From: Charina bottae
Lineage: Eukaryota; Chordata; Lepidosauria; Squamata; Charinaidae
DNA: 64,000 nt
Assembly (NCBI GenBank): GCA_023362775.1
Contig: JALMGJ010000062.1
Location: 2,050,864 to 2,114,863 of the forward strand
Reading direction: 5' to 3'
A program made the position numbers and the translations under genes. The notes below the pieces were generated by a model. The model was given only the letters and a program-made list of their open reading frames with translations. It did no database searches and was not told the origin of the DNA. Positions 1-10,137 of this stretch are shown one piece after another (within the stretch, counting starts at the first letter, position 1; each line of letters begins with the position of its first letter).

Positions 1-560
1 TGTTCTTAAACCAGCTGGGTCTTGCAATCCAAGTCTGAGGCTCTGAATGCCTTAAGGGGCACCGGTGGGGTCTGATCTGCTCCGTTTTTGCGAGGGTGGA
101 ACACACTGAGGGAGCCGGGAGTGGAAGCAAAGGATCAAATCTTGAAGGTGTCTCTTGCATTGAAGAGGCCGGAATCTCAGAAGGGTCAAGGGATATCGTA
201 GTACCATGGCTTGAAACTGGTTTGTGCTTTGCAACCACTTCCTGATCCTTCTGCTGGTTCACTTGCCACGTTTTCCCGGCGTGCAATCAGAGGGCGTTTG
301 TGCAGACTGACTATAAAAAAGCCATCTTGATGCACTTACCAGTTGCATCCAGGTTGTCACCGAGGTCTTGCAGGATCTTGTTTGAAGTTTCCAATCTAGT
401 CTAGAGCCCAGCGATTCCCAGGAAGTGCCCCATCTTTCTACTAACCAGGCCAGATCTGGTTAATTCTTAGATATTCTTAGTATGAGAAAACATCTCAAAG
501 TAACTGTGCCTCGATTTTGTTTGGTATAAGATGGAGTACAGAAACTTGGACTTTCAATTC
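1..560. other. Intronic stretch, nothing recognised
   Basis: I see no splice-flanked conserved frame, no terminal repeats and no simple-sequence tract here. The 60-codon minus-strand frame at 52-234 has no recognisable domain. By position it should belong to the CAMTA1 intron upstream of the exon at 3133. Confidence 0.5.
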
Positions 561-577
561 AGTGCTACAATAAAGTA

Positions 578-990
578 CAGGTAGTCCTCGACTTACGACC
601 ATTCATTTAACGACGGTCTGAAGTTACGACCGCCTCGGAATGTGCGCTTTACGGTCTGTAAAGCACTTCTGAATGTCGCAAAAGTCGCACCCCCCCCCCA
701 TAGTCACATGATCACATTTCGGGCATTTACGCAATTACAGCCAGTTGCAGCGTCCCACAGTCACATGATCACATTTTGAGACTTTTTTGCCGTTTTCTGG
801 CAAAAAATGCGCATTAGGGAAGCTGGATTTGCTTAACAACCCGTGTTTTGCTTAACGACCTCAGTAATTCGCTTAACGGCCACCGTAAAAATGGTCGTAA
901 AATCGGGTCCGGTGACTTGACTTATGACCGCAACGACTAATGATGGAAATTCTGGTCCCAATTGTGGTCGTTAAGTCGAGGACTATCTAT
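578..990 (+). mobile_element. TA-flanked MITE, family T (Tc1/mariner- or Tigger-like), copy 1
   Basis: It begins CAGGTAGTCCTCGACTTACG and ends with the inverted version (AAGTCGAGGACTATCTA), next to a TA dinucleotide on the left. The interior is non-coding and repeats short GTCACATGATC and CTTAACGACC phrases typical of the family. The same family recurs about ten times in this window. The TA target and CAG-starting ends suggest a Tc1/mariner or pogo-like transposase acted in trans; that assignment is inferred. The right end is slightly diverged (CTATCTA for CTACCTG), so the exact last base is uncertain by a base or two. Confidence 0.85.
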
Positions 991-1035
991 AGCATTCTTG
1001 AATCCCTGCCATGCCTGTTTCTTGACCTGGCCTAC

Positions 1036-1465
1036 TGTTGGGGTTTATAAAATACCCAGAATTTACAAGTAGATTAATTATACAGGAGAGGCTAGTGGTA
1101 TCTAGGTGAGAGTTGATATATTCTGCAAGTCATCCAATTAGCAGCCATTGTAGAAGGTATGATGTGACTCATATTACAGGTGCTGTAGGTTAGCTGGGTG
1201 TGGCAGATAATTTGTTTGACCTATAATGTGATTGGTCAGTTTATGTATATAAGCAGAGGAGATCTGGTGTTCTTTCTCTTCTCGTTGCTTCATCTCATCT
1301 GTATCTGTGTTGGATGTTACTGGATTGTATTTTGGATTGCGTATGTATATAAAGTAAATAGATTATTTTATCTAATCTCTGTTTGAGTGTCTATTTACTG
1401 CTTAGAACGTATTACTCTGAAGTCGTGGATAAGCACTGGCTGCCCCAGCATTGCGTGCTCTGACA
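1036..1465 (+). mobile_element. Solo LTR, family A, with perfect 5-bp target duplication
   Basis: The element starts TGTTGGGGTTTATAAAATAC and ends GTGCTCTGACA, so it has the TG...CA ends of an LTR. It is flanked by the identical pentamer CCTAC at 1031-1035 and 1466-1470. Promoter-like signals lie inside: an inverted CCAAT box (GATTGG) near 1230 and a TATA box (TATATAAG) at 1246-1253. No internal retroviral or retrotransposon sequence follows, so it is a solo LTR left by LTR-LTR recombination. Superfamily (Copia, Gypsy or ERV) cannot be decided from the LTR alone. Confidence 0.85.
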
Positions 1466-1866
1466 CCTACCTCAAAGCAAAGACTTTGGGGCTTTTGTAA
1501 ATGTATCTCAGAGAGAGAGGGGGACTTAGCTAAATAACCTAAATTCTTCCCATCCCACATTTTGTTTAAATAAACCTCCATCCCCTGAAATAACTCAAAT
1601 TTCTCCTTTCCCCAGATTCACAGAGCTCAGTGTCCCCACACTGAGATTGTGCGAATGGGCAAATTTGCCCCAGCACAATTTTGGCATATGAAAATCTGAA
1701 ACGGGATTTACAGGTGACCTTGGGGAAGGTATGAAAGAGCTGTTGGGCGGGGGAGGCAAAGAAGAGATCACCCAGTCCTGAGAAAAAGGCTCACAAAAGC
1801 CTTGTTTGATTTTATTCAGTATAAGATAGGAGAGAGAGAAACTGGGAGAGGCTTGCAAGATCCTGT

Positions 1867-1932
1867 GGCTGGCTGGGGAATTCTGGGAGTTGAAGTCCAC
1901 ACATCTTCAAGGGGCCAAGGTTGAGAAACACC
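1867..1932. mobile_element. Half copy of palindromic hAT MITE (family P)
   Basis: This is the right half of the approximately 135-bp palindromic element found many times in the window: GGCTGGGGAATTCTGGGAG, then a segment ending AAGGTTGAGAAACAC. The matching left arm is missing. Complete copies at 22989, 41477 and 53468 show what has been lost. Confidence 0.75.
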
Positions 1933-2313
1933 ATCCTACAACAGTAAAGTAGCCTTCCTTGAATCCTTACCATGTCTATTTCTTAACCTGGCCTGCCTCG
2001 CAGGGCTGACAGCATCTGTGTCCCTGCAGTGGGCAGAACCCCCAACCGAACTGTGGTGCCGCTCTGCCTGAACGTTGCCCTCTTGTGTTCCAACACACGT
2101 TTGTGGGCATTGAAGAGTAAGGAAATTCAAAGGAGTGTAGAGCTGCAGATGCTCTTGAGAAGGCCCACTTCCCACCCAACAAAACCTACGTGGACCCTGT
2201 GCTGGAGATCCAGTTTGGAATCCAGAAGACAAAACAGGTCCAAACGCCAATGAGGAACAACAGAAAAAAGGGAGTTTCTTCTGCATTGCTCCCCGGCGTC
2301 CCCTGATAGTTGG
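1933..2313. repeat. Duplicated sequence; uninterrupted copy of the host site at 561-1480
   Basis: Bases about 1934-2000 match the sequence obtained when the MITE (578-990) and the solo LTR (1036-1465) are mentally removed from 561-1480: shared phrases include TAAAGTAGC, TTGAATCC and ACCTGGCCT in the same order. It is therefore a diverged direct duplicate that never received those insertions. The remainder to 2313 shows no recognised element. A 74-codon frame at 2029-2253 has no domain I recognise and is probably chance. Confidence 0.65.
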
Positions 2314-2321
2314 CTTCAAAT

Positions 2322-2760
2322 TAGGCTGACCATATTTCCTTGAGACAAAAACGGGACATTGGGATGGCAAAACGGGACGGGGTCTTATGTAATATTCCGT
2401 ATTCATGAAAAAGACGGGTCCCTGCCCCCCGGTCCACGCGATTGGCTCCCGCCTGCAAACCCCGCCCCCCAGTCCACGTGATTGGCTCCGGCCTGCAAAC
2501 CCGCCCCCGGTCCACGCAATTGGCTCCCACCTGCAAACCCCGCCCCCGGTCCCTCCTTTGCCATGTGCTGATAGGCGGAAGGGCTTCCTCTTCCGGGCTG
2601 CCTCCAATCGGCAGCTCCGGCTTGGATTCCCCTTCCGTGCCATTCCCGCCGGGTTTAAAAAACACGACAAAATTGAGATGTTTATCAAAACGACGGGACG
2701 GTTGAAAAATGCTAAAAAAACGGGAGTGTCCTGTTCAAAACGGGGCGTATGGTCAGCCTA
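2322..2760 (+). mobile_element. hAT-type MITE, family Z1, with CCAAT/GC-box tandem module (copy 1)
   Basis: Terminal inverted repeats TAGGCTGACCATA and TATGGTCAGCCTA bound the element, and the perfect 8-bp duplication CTTCAAAT lies at 2314-2321 and 2761-2768, the hallmark of hAT transposition. Between about 2425 and 2560 are three tandem units of about 38-39 bp, each with ATTGGCTCC, then CTGCAAACC and a CCGCCCCC run. The 3' part repeats ACGGGAC-like phrases. There is no transposase; the long frames on both strands come from GC-rich repeats. A second copy with one unit fewer is at 62303-62703. Confidence 0.88.
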
Positions 2761-2768
2761 CTTCAAAT

Positions 2769-3132
2769 GCTTCAACTTCATCTTACTTTGCTTACTCATC
2801 ATCTTCTGCACTATCATTACCAGAGATCGTAGGGATGTTGTTTATGGGTGGTTGAGTCATAACCAGTCTTCATCACTTCAGCTGATGGGTTCTTCCCTTC
2901 AGAGAAGGAGGGACAGCGGCTGTAGTTGGCTGGGGAGGGACGGGAGGCAGGACCCAGATGGTGGACACGAGGCTGACCCAACAGAGGAGCCCTTGAGATG
3001 ACTTGCGGTGGGCCAGTGCTTGAGCGTGACGCTTCGCCGCTGCCGAAACGGAGAGATGGGTGTGTTGAGACCAGAGAGAAACTAAAGACCTTTTGTGATT
3101 CTAAGCAACGCAACTTTCTCCTTCTCTTTCAG
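2769..3132 (+). other. CAMTA1: CAMTA1 intron, 3' end with branch/polypyrimidine region and acceptor
   Basis: This is the end of the intron preceding the recognised exon. The acceptor is strong: a pyrimidine-rich run (CTTTCTCCTTCTCTTTCAG) ends at 3132. I see no further coding sequence upstream. The preceding CAMTA1 exon, which should encode the segment before EIAAYL, is not in this window. Confidence 0.8.
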
Positions 3133-3200
3133 GAAATTGCTGCCTATCTAATAACATTTGAAAAACATGAGGAATGGTTAACAACTTCCCCTAAAACCAG
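3133..3200 (+). CDS. CAMTA1: CAMTA1 internal exon: part of the CG-1 DNA-binding domain
   Basis: This is one 68-nt coding exon of calmodulin-binding transcription activator 1, a nuclear transcription factor. It reads EIAAYLITFEKHEEW followed by LTTSPKTR and starts in phase 0 and ends after two bases of a codon (AG|G). It is bounded by a polypyrimidine tract plus CAG acceptor and a consensus donor (CAG|GTAAGG). This peptide lies near the N terminus of the CG-1 domain, the sequence-specific DNA-binding module of the family; CAMTA2 differs at several of these positions as I recall it, which favours CAMTA1. IPT/TIG, ankyrin and IQ regions are encoded elsewhere. No stop or frameshift is present, so the exon looks functional. 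The next CG-1 exon is not found downstream in the window, which fits the very large introns of CAMTA1 in vertebrates. Confidence 0.93.
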
Positions 3201-4420
3201 GTAAGGATCTCTCCTCGTGAAAGCTCCGTGGATTGATTGATTTTCCTCCGTTTTTCTCCCGGCCTTGCTAAATCAATGCACGGCTCCAAGAGGGAGGGCG
3301 AAAGGTGGGGAGGGGGCGGGGAGGAGGGGGCAGGCTGCGGAGGAGCCCCCAACCCAACCGGCCACGCTTGAGAGCTCCTGACACCCAAGTCTCATGCATT
3401 GACTTAATGAGTATTTTATTGAGTGAAATCAAAGCGATGAAAAGTAGGCCACTTGAAGGGCTCCGGTTGAGTTATGGCGGTGGGGAGCGACAGGCTGGAA
3501 GACGCGGCTGAAGGAAGGGGCGTCGTTTGTTTTGGCCACGCGGCCTTCTTAATTGTCCTCAGTGAATGCTTGCCAGGAAGGCGTGAAAAGACCCCACTGG
3601 GGAGGAGATCTGGTGCATGTTCTCCCTTAATCTTCGTTGGTTCGTTCAGCGTTTGCAGGAGGGGAGACAGACTCTCCCCGCAAGTCCCCTTTCCAAGGAA
3701 ACACATTTTGGAAACTTTGCAACCCACTTGTTCAAGATGAATTGGCATTTCTCTCCCCGCTGTCAGAACTCCTTAATTCCCACAATCTCAGGTGCCGCCT
3801 TGTTCGAAACCTGGTTTCCAAGGATTAAGAAGCATGGAGGTGTTATATCCCAATTTTCTAAAAAAAAAAAATCTGCTACAGCATTCCCCTTGGGGAAGAG
3901 CTGGATGTTTGAAGTTGCTGTTTGTGGCTCCAAACATTTGCAACTTCAGCTCATTACAATAAATTATACTTATAGTTGTTACAGTGAGGAAGAATGTTCA
4001 ATCTGAGTTGGTTAAATTAGACTGGGGAGAAGAGATATCGGCGACTCTTTCTGCTGTCATATAAAAGGCAATCATTAATATTTGCAAATACTGTAAGTGA
4101 ATTATTTAAAATGGTCAAATGTCGCCATTCAAATCATTTGACATTTTAGTTTTGAAGATCACATTTATTTAGGGAACGCTTCAGAGCTTGATCCTCTATT
4201 TTTAGTGAGCCTTGCACTCAAGTGTTCTAGCACGGCAGCATTAATCTGAGACTTTAAATCATGGCTTGATTAACTGTGGTTTGTAAAATGAAGCTCAGTT
4301 GGCTGCATATTCTGAGCCAAAACCAAACAATGTTTTAGCTTAGTATTTGAATGAAATTGTCTTGATAGATGTCAAATTTTCAAGCTGTTGACACCTTAAA
4401 CATTCCAGAATGCCTTTTTT
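3201..4420 (+). other. CAMTA1: CAMTA1 intron, exon-proximal part
   Basis: The donor GTAAGG is followed by a G-rich stretch at about 3303-3345 (GGTGGGGAGGGGGCGGGG), a possible G-quadruplex. The 3400-3800 section contains no known repeat. From about 4060 to 4300 the sequence is AT-rich with TTTGCAAAT and AATCATTTGA-like phrases and no repeat signature, so it could be a conserved intronic enhancer. That is a guess from composition only. Confidence 0.45.
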
Positions 4421-4911
4421 TGAATGGATCTGAACCTTACTCTATGCCAGTACTTGACTATTTTCAAATTTTGGAATCAGATATCTCATGCCAAATGCAG
4501 TTATCAAAGATTCAGTGAATATTTGAACAGAATAGACATATATTCCAAGACAATTTGGCGCCCATTCAATATCGAGATTTGGAGTGCAGTGTTTTTGAGA
4601 AGGTTTCAAGGAGCAAATTAATTTCAGGTCCAATTAATTCAAAATGAATGAGAATTGGCTAAGTACATTTCAATATTACCCTCAGCAGGGAACGCTTCTA
4701 CTATTTTCTCAGCTTTTGACCAACCTAATCTAGTCAAAAATAGAAATGGGGAAGAATCAGATTTCAGGCAATGGTGCTCCTCTTTTTGAAGGTATGTTTG
4801 GAGAGCTGAAATTTTGGTACGATCCTTTGTGGATTCTAAAAAGAGAAGATTTGCCAAGGCTTTTCTTAATGAAATAGTTTAATCATTGAGTTAGATTGTT
4901 ATGAAGAACTA

Positions 4912-5284
4912 CAGGTAGTCCTGGCTTAATGACCACAATTGGGACTGGAATTTCAGTTGCTAAGTGAAGTAGTCATTAAGCGAATCTGACTGATTTTACA
5001 ACCTTTTTTGCAGTGGTCGTTAAGCAAATCACCATGGGCATTAAGCGAACCACGTGGTTGTTAAGCGAATCACATGGTTCCCCATTGATTTTGCTTGCCA
5101 GAAGCCATCCAGGAAGGTCGAAAATGACGATCACATGATCCAAATTGGATCAAATTGGGCTCACATGACCGTGGGGATGCTGTGACGGTCATAAGTGTGA
5201 GGACTGGTTGTAAGTCAGTTTTTTCAGCACCGTCATAAGTCCAAACCATCACTAAACGAATGGTTGTTAAGTGAGGACTACTTG
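4912..5284 (+). mobile_element. TA-flanked MITE, family T, copy 2
   Basis: It starts CAGGTAGTCCTGGCTTAATG after a TA at 4910-4911 and ends GTGAGGACTACTTG followed by TA. Length is 373 bp. The interior carries the family phrases GTTAAGCGAATCAC and GATCACATGATC and has no coding capacity. Confidence 0.88.
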
Positions 5285-5975
5285 TAAAAGGCATTATCAA
5301 TAGTCTTTTGACTTTAACAATGATCTGTCTTCCTGTCTGCCCACATATCTATTATCACACACACTAACACTTCCTGCTTATAAATTGCTTGTGCTGTTTA
5401 TCCCCATCCCTCTGTGCAAAATCTACCAAACTCTTTTGATTTTATTTTTTAACTTCTTGGTTTGACCTAAACATCCTTAATAACTAATTAGCAGCAGGGA
5501 AAACTCTAGCTTGATGCAAGAACCGCTGTTGACTATAATGAGTTGGACACGTTAATTTTCTTGGTATTTAGCGTCTCGCAGCCGAGAGGAACGCTGAATT
5601 CATGTCATAACAGAATGAAAACAGCACTGGCCTTTTCAAGATTCCACAAGAATTGTAGGGTTGGTCTTTCCATTTAATTTAAATGTGCTGTTTCCAATAG
5701 CCTGAGTATAAGTTGATAGCCCGGCGAGTTTCATAAGAAGGTTGGAAGTTGAGTGGTGTCACCCAGGCAGATGTGTGAATGGTTGATGAAGGTTTCTGCT
5801 GCAGACGTTGATGACTTTAAAGTTAGCTATAATTCATATGGCCAGAGAAAACCAACTAGCCTTTATCTCTCGAACAGAAGCTGGTGTGCCCCGTATGGTG
5901 TTCTCCAGTCCTACTTCTTGAGATTATGCCTCTTAGTGCTTCAAGGAACATACTGAAAATGGGTTCTCCTGAGGG
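5285..5975 (+). other. CAMTA1 intron, no element recognised
   Basis: The stretch is mostly unique AT-rich sequence. I find no terminal repeats or reading frames with a domain. The 67-codon frame at 5753-5956 shows no recognisable domain. Confidence 0.4.
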
Positions 5976-6300
5976 GGAGATGATGTGGGGCGTGGTGGCT
6001 CAGCGGGAGATCGCAAGTTCGGAGGTTCGAATCCCTAGCCCTGCGTGATGGAGTGAGCTCCCGCACTCGCCCAGCTCTTGCCAACCTAGCAATTTGAAAG
6101 CATGCAAATGCAAGTAGATGAATAGGTACCACTTCGGTGGGTAGGTAACAGCGTTCCACGCGTGTCATGCGGCCACATGACCGTGGAAGCGTCTTCAGAC
6201 AACGCTGGCTCTTCGGCTAACAAACGGAGATGAGCACCGCCCCCTAGAGTCGGACACGACTGCACAACTGTGCGGGGGGAACCTTTACCTTTACCTTACC
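5976..6300 (+). mobile_element. Sauria-type SINE (tRNA-derived, squamate)
   Basis: The head reads GGGGCGTGGTGGCTCAG and carries a perfect RNA polymerase III B box (GGTTCGAATCC) at 6024-6034. The body has the family phrases GTTCCACGCG, TTCGGCTAACAAACGGAG and CCCCTAGAGTCGGACACGAC, ending in ACCTTTACCTTTACCTTA repeats. This is the Sauria SINE of lizards and snakes, mobilised by the BovB LINE through its shared 3' end. The segment between the A-box region and B box appears shortened relative to typical copies, from memory of the family. I could not fix a clear target duplication. Confidence 0.9.
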
Positions 6301-6947
6301 TACTCAGGCCTGGCGTGATTCTCCTACTAGTTCCCTCAAAATATTTGAATTGCATTAAAAAGTTATTTGCTTTCAGTTTTTCTCTCTGACTGCTAGCGTG
6401 ATCTTACGGTCCTGGTCTGACCACAGCTGATGTCCTTGAGTAAACTAGGAAGGTCATTTAGGAGGTCAATGAAGAAGCAGAGTTGACTGTGACGCTTTCC
6501 GAAAAGAGACAAAATAGGGTGGTAGGGAAATGCCAGATAAGAAGAGAGCACGGGGCAGTTGTTGACAGCTGTGATTCCTATCCGTTGGCTAGGGTGGCTG
6601 GAACAATGGGTGGTCAAACCCAGACAGATGCACTTGGGGATGTGTGTTGGAGGACTTGATTTGATTTTGAGTTCAGCCTCCTGGTTTGCGTTCTTGGGGG
6701 ACAGACAATACAAGCCACCACCTTTTCTGCCCTAGCTTTACCTTTCTGAACAGATGTGGACTGGAGATCGTGGGGCCTTCAATTACTTGGCTTCCTGGAT
6801 GACAGGTGTTTAGAAAGTGGGATGCTACATCGTGAAGGAGAACTTTAGGTCCCATCCTCACGGTGTAAGAGATTGAGAGAAGATTATAGATTTATGGCGT
6901 CCTAAAGGAAACGTCTTCTCCCTGTGAAATCTGTTTCCACCAGATGT
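6301..6947 (+). other. CAMTA1 intron, no element recognised
   Basis: No terminal repeats, SINE or LINE phrases were recognised. The 106-codon minus frame at 6393-6713 has no domain that I can identify. Confidence 0.4.
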
Positions 6948-6955
6948 GTCTAGGG

Positions 6956-7358
6956 CAGGTGTCGGCAAACCGCGGCTCACGAGCCACATGCGGCTCTTTG
7001 GCCCCTTGAGTGTGGCTCTTCCCCAGGCAGGCGTGGTGGGGGCAGGCGCGGCAGCGGGCATGGTGTGCGTGGCGGGGGCAGGCGCGGCAGCGGGCATGGT
7101 GTGCGTGGCGGGGGCAGGTGCGGCAGCGGGCATGGTGTGCGTGGCGGGGGCAGGCACGGCAGCGGGCATGGTGTGCGTGGCGGGGGCAGGCGCGGCAGCA
7201 GGCCCTAAGTGTGCGCAATTGGCTCCCGCCTGCAAACCCCACCCCCTTCCACGCGATTGGCTCCCACCCTCAAACCCCGCCCCCTGGCCCTTGAGTGATA
7301 TTATAAATTTTATAAATGTCAAAATGGCTCCTGGCATAAAAAAGTTTGCCGACCCCTG
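6956..7358 (+). mobile_element. hAT-type MITE, family Z2, with two internal minisatellites
   Basis: Ends CAGGTGTCGGCAAAC and GTTTGCCGACCCCTG are inverted repeats, and the perfect 8-bp duplication GTCTAGGG sits at 6948-6955 and 7359-7366. The left part says CGGCTCACGAGCCACATGCG, familiar from hAT non-autonomous families. Between about 7028 and 7200 is a 36-bp tandem array (GGGGGCAGGCGCGGCAGC core, about 4.5 copies), which produces artefactual 12-residue repeat proteins in all frames. At 7208-7290 two units of the ATTGGCTCC/CCCCGCCCC module follow. Confidence 0.9.
7028..7205 (+). repeat. 36-bp GC-rich minisatellite inside hAT MITE
   Basis: Roughly 4.5 copies of a 36-bp unit containing GGCGGGGGCAGGCGCGGC and GGGCATGGTGTGCGT. 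Copies differ by single transitions, for example GGCACGG for GGCGCGG. The unit length is a multiple of three, which explains the repetitive open frames on both strands. Confidence 0.9.
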
Positions 7359-7428
7359 GTCTAGGGCATTGGCTGAGGTCAAACTGGCCATCATTAAAAG
7401 AAACTTGGAGAAAGAGTCTCTGTGGAAG

Positions 7429-7858
7429 CCCCCCCCCCCCCCCCCCCCGTTGTTGGCAAGGCTCATCAGTAAGAGAAATGGCCTTGGGAGAAGCAAAATA
7501 CAAGAATGGATAGATATCTAGTAGGTACTTTCCATGTTCCTCGTATTGTTTCTGGGCAGTTGCTTCAGAGCTCATAACTTTCATATAATCCTAAGTGTCT
7601 TGGATGAGGGGACCTCAAGACAGAGGGTTCCTTCCATTTATTGTGTTCCCTAACTGCCGAAGACTTTCTCTTCTTCCCTCTGTCTGCTAAGCCACAACCA
7701 AGATAATGCTCTTCGGGGTGGGAATTTATCCCATTTCCTGGTTCCATCTCATTCCTGTCCCCCTCTTGAGGGATCTAGTCAGCTTCTAAATTCAAGGGGG
7801 ATCTCAAGAGCAACATCAGATGCCTTTGCAGCAAGACTCTATCCCAGAATTCCCCCGT
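7429..7858 (+). other. Poly-C tract and unassigned intron
   Basis: An approximately 20-base C homopolymer lies at 7429-7448. The following sequence to 7858 is unique, with no recognised frame or repeat. Confidence 0.5.
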
Positions 7859-7924
7859 GCTGGCTGGGGAATTCTGGGAGTTGAAGTCCACACATCTTCA
7901 AGCTGCCAAGGTTGAGAAACACTG
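7859..7924. mobile_element. Half copy of palindromic hAT MITE (family P)
   Basis: Only the right arm survives: GCTGGCTGGGGAATTCTGGG through CCAAGGTTGAGAAACACTG. The left arm is not present upstream. Confidence 0.75.
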
Positions 7925-9600
7925 CTCTATCCTATCCTGTCAACAGTCAAGCTCTGAAGATTTCTTTAGTCTAAGCGAGGAGCAAAAATAGCAAGTTTAG
8001 GATTAGAAGATCTTGCTCCTCTGTGTTTACATTTGAAACTATAGAGTCCCAGGAGGAAGAGAAAAAAGAAAGACAAAGGGGGCATATATGTGTCTATGGT
8101 GTGTGTGTGTGTGTTCCTTGTTTGAATTTGCTCTGATATATAATATATATAATTAATTGCAGTAGTTTAATGCTAATATAAACAGGCCTCTTGGTATTAA
8201 AGAATTAATGACATTGATCTTGTGCTGGACTGGAACATACTGGGCTGATCTCCCCCCACCCCACCCGCTACTAATTTTGTTTGAAAAAAAAATTAATAAA
8301 AATGAATTACACAGCTGTGACACCTCATGAAGTTCCTTAATGAAATGATGCCTGGGGCGAGCAGAAAGGATCCTGCTTAACCACCGGAAGCCACCCAGCA
8401 GATATATTTTTATTTATTTTAACCTATCATACACTTGACCAAAGTGTAGCTTGCAATCCAATCTGCAGAATTTACTCGAGTTTTTCTGGCCAACGGGCAA
8501 ATAGCAGTAAGTGAGCCCCAGTGATGTTCCTGGAGCTTGTCAAGTCCATGAGGATGTTGCACTGGAGATCACCTGGAGATCTCGTGACCCTCATAACATC
8601 TGGAGATGCAGCAGTTGACCTGTTGGCTGCCCCCAAGTACTCGTGACCCCCATTCCCTCGGAAAAGTCTTCGAGGCAGCCACTGTGGTCAATATCGCATC
8701 CTCCAAAAAAGTCACCAAAGATGTTTTCCAGCCCTCCTTGAAAGGCTAGTATTGATTGGAGCAGACAAAGGGAAAAAAAATCAGGGTTTTCCAGGCTTAG
8801 TTTACAAAGCTTCCCCAGGAGAAAAGCAATTCCTGTTCTCCTCCGTTGTTCATCTGACTTCCAAGTTGATCTTGATATCCAGGTGCGTGTGTGTGTGTGA
8901 AGATACAAGAGATATATTGCAAGGGGAATCAGCCCTGAGGATGCACAAAATTTGAGGGGTTGGAATTTTGAGGGTGCTGTCACAAAATGGCGCCCACAAT
9001 GGGTATGACCTGTCCATAGGCCAGAATACAGGCTGATAAGTTTGTATCTTTCTGTGTGCGATGTTCTAAAGCCCCATTATTTTTCTCCAAGGCATAAGAA
9101 TTGGGCGGCCCGTCGTTTTTATTTCCAGTGATGTCTTGGGCGTTGGGGGGGTGCATGCTTGGAAATAAACTCATGCTAGAGGTTTGCGGCAGACCAGATG
9201 CCTCCTTTTTTTTAATTTATTCACCGTAAACAAAGGGCTGACTAGCTGTGATGATTAATAAATCTTGTAGTTTTAAACACCACGATGGTGAATTTGGCTG
9301 CAGTTGTTTCCCAGCTTGCAGAGAAGACCTCTGATAAAATTTATTGGCCCTGTATCTGTTGTTCATTCTCCCCAAGTTTTATCTTCTTCAGGAATTTTTC
9401 AAATGGATTACATTTGCATTTAGAATTTTTTTATTTCTCCGTAAAAACACAAGAGAGGGCTCTAGGATAATACCTAATTCCTTTTTATTGGAGACAGACA
9501 TAAAGAGGCTCCCCTTTATTGTTTGATTTGTGTTTGAAAACTTCAGTTGCATGATTAGGTAGACTAGTACGATTCCCAGTTTAATGCATGTAGGTAAGGA
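7925..9600 (+). other. CAMTA1 intron with a short GT repeat and AT-rich candidate element
   Basis: A (GT)n run lies at about 8099-8114. Bases 8120-8330 are AT-rich and contain TATAATATATATAATTAATTG and several TAAT cores without repeat signatures, so a regulatory element is possible. No exon or mobile-element ends were recognised up to 9600. Confidence 0.35.
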
Positions 9601-9605
9601 ACATT

Positions 9606-9740
9606 AACATAATTCTGTTTGCAGATGATACGGTTGTGTTTATTGATAAACCCAAATCTTCCATGCCAAACTTCGCAAGATTAATTTACGCTTTCCGCAT
9701 TCTCTACGGATGTATTATATGTTGGTCTAAGCAAGCTGTT
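9606..9740 (+). pseudogene. L1-type LINE reverse transcriptase fragment
   Basis: A short open stretch reads IILFADDTVVFIDKPKSSMP and then a PNFARLI-like helix and CWSKQ. FADD is the reverse-transcriptase catalytic box, and the spacing to a W-S-K motif fits L1 ORF2. The fragment is about 45 codons, with no RT homology recognised on either side, so it is a dead internal piece. Other LINE clades with FADD are possible, but the downstream WSK favours L1. Confidence 0.7.
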
Positions 9741-9974
9741 GGAGCTATTGTCAAAATCAACTTCTTCTTTTTTTCCTTGATAATTTTGATGGCTTCTGGA
9801 GGCCATAATTGACCTTGGATAATTACACTGAATGTAAATAGTTATTAGAAATAGCTGTGGAGTTGCATTAATAGGCCTCCCTTAAATTGGGAGAAACTGG
9901 CATTTGAAAAATGAATTACTGCAGGTAATTTATACAAACTGCTATTTCTTTATTCTTAAAATATATTTTCAGAA

Positions 9975-10137
9975 CAGGGGTGTGCTTGGGAGTCAAAAAA
10001 GTCAATATGGTGGTCATGGAGCAGGACTGGGCAATCGAAGCTGCACCTCTTTTACGACACATGCAAAAAAGTGTGGGGCTTCAATTGCACCGTCGTGACC
10101 GCCATCTTGACTTTTTTGACTCCCTAGCATGCCCCTG
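9975..10137. mobile_element. hAT-type MITE, family S (163 bp)
   Basis: Long terminal inverted repeats start CAGGGGTGTGCTTGGGAGTC on the left and end with GACTCCCTAGCATGCCCCTG on the right, each extending through AAAAAAGTCAATATGG-like sequence. Flanks TTTCAGAA (9967-9974) and TTTCAGCA (10138-10145) match at 7 of 8 bases, consistent with a hAT 8-bp duplication. A partial relative is at about 31865. Confidence 0.85.

Noticed and set aside
6892..7521. Repeat protein frames with 12-residue period on both strands
   Set aside because: Explained by the 36-bp minisatellite inside a hAT MITE; all frames show the repeat.
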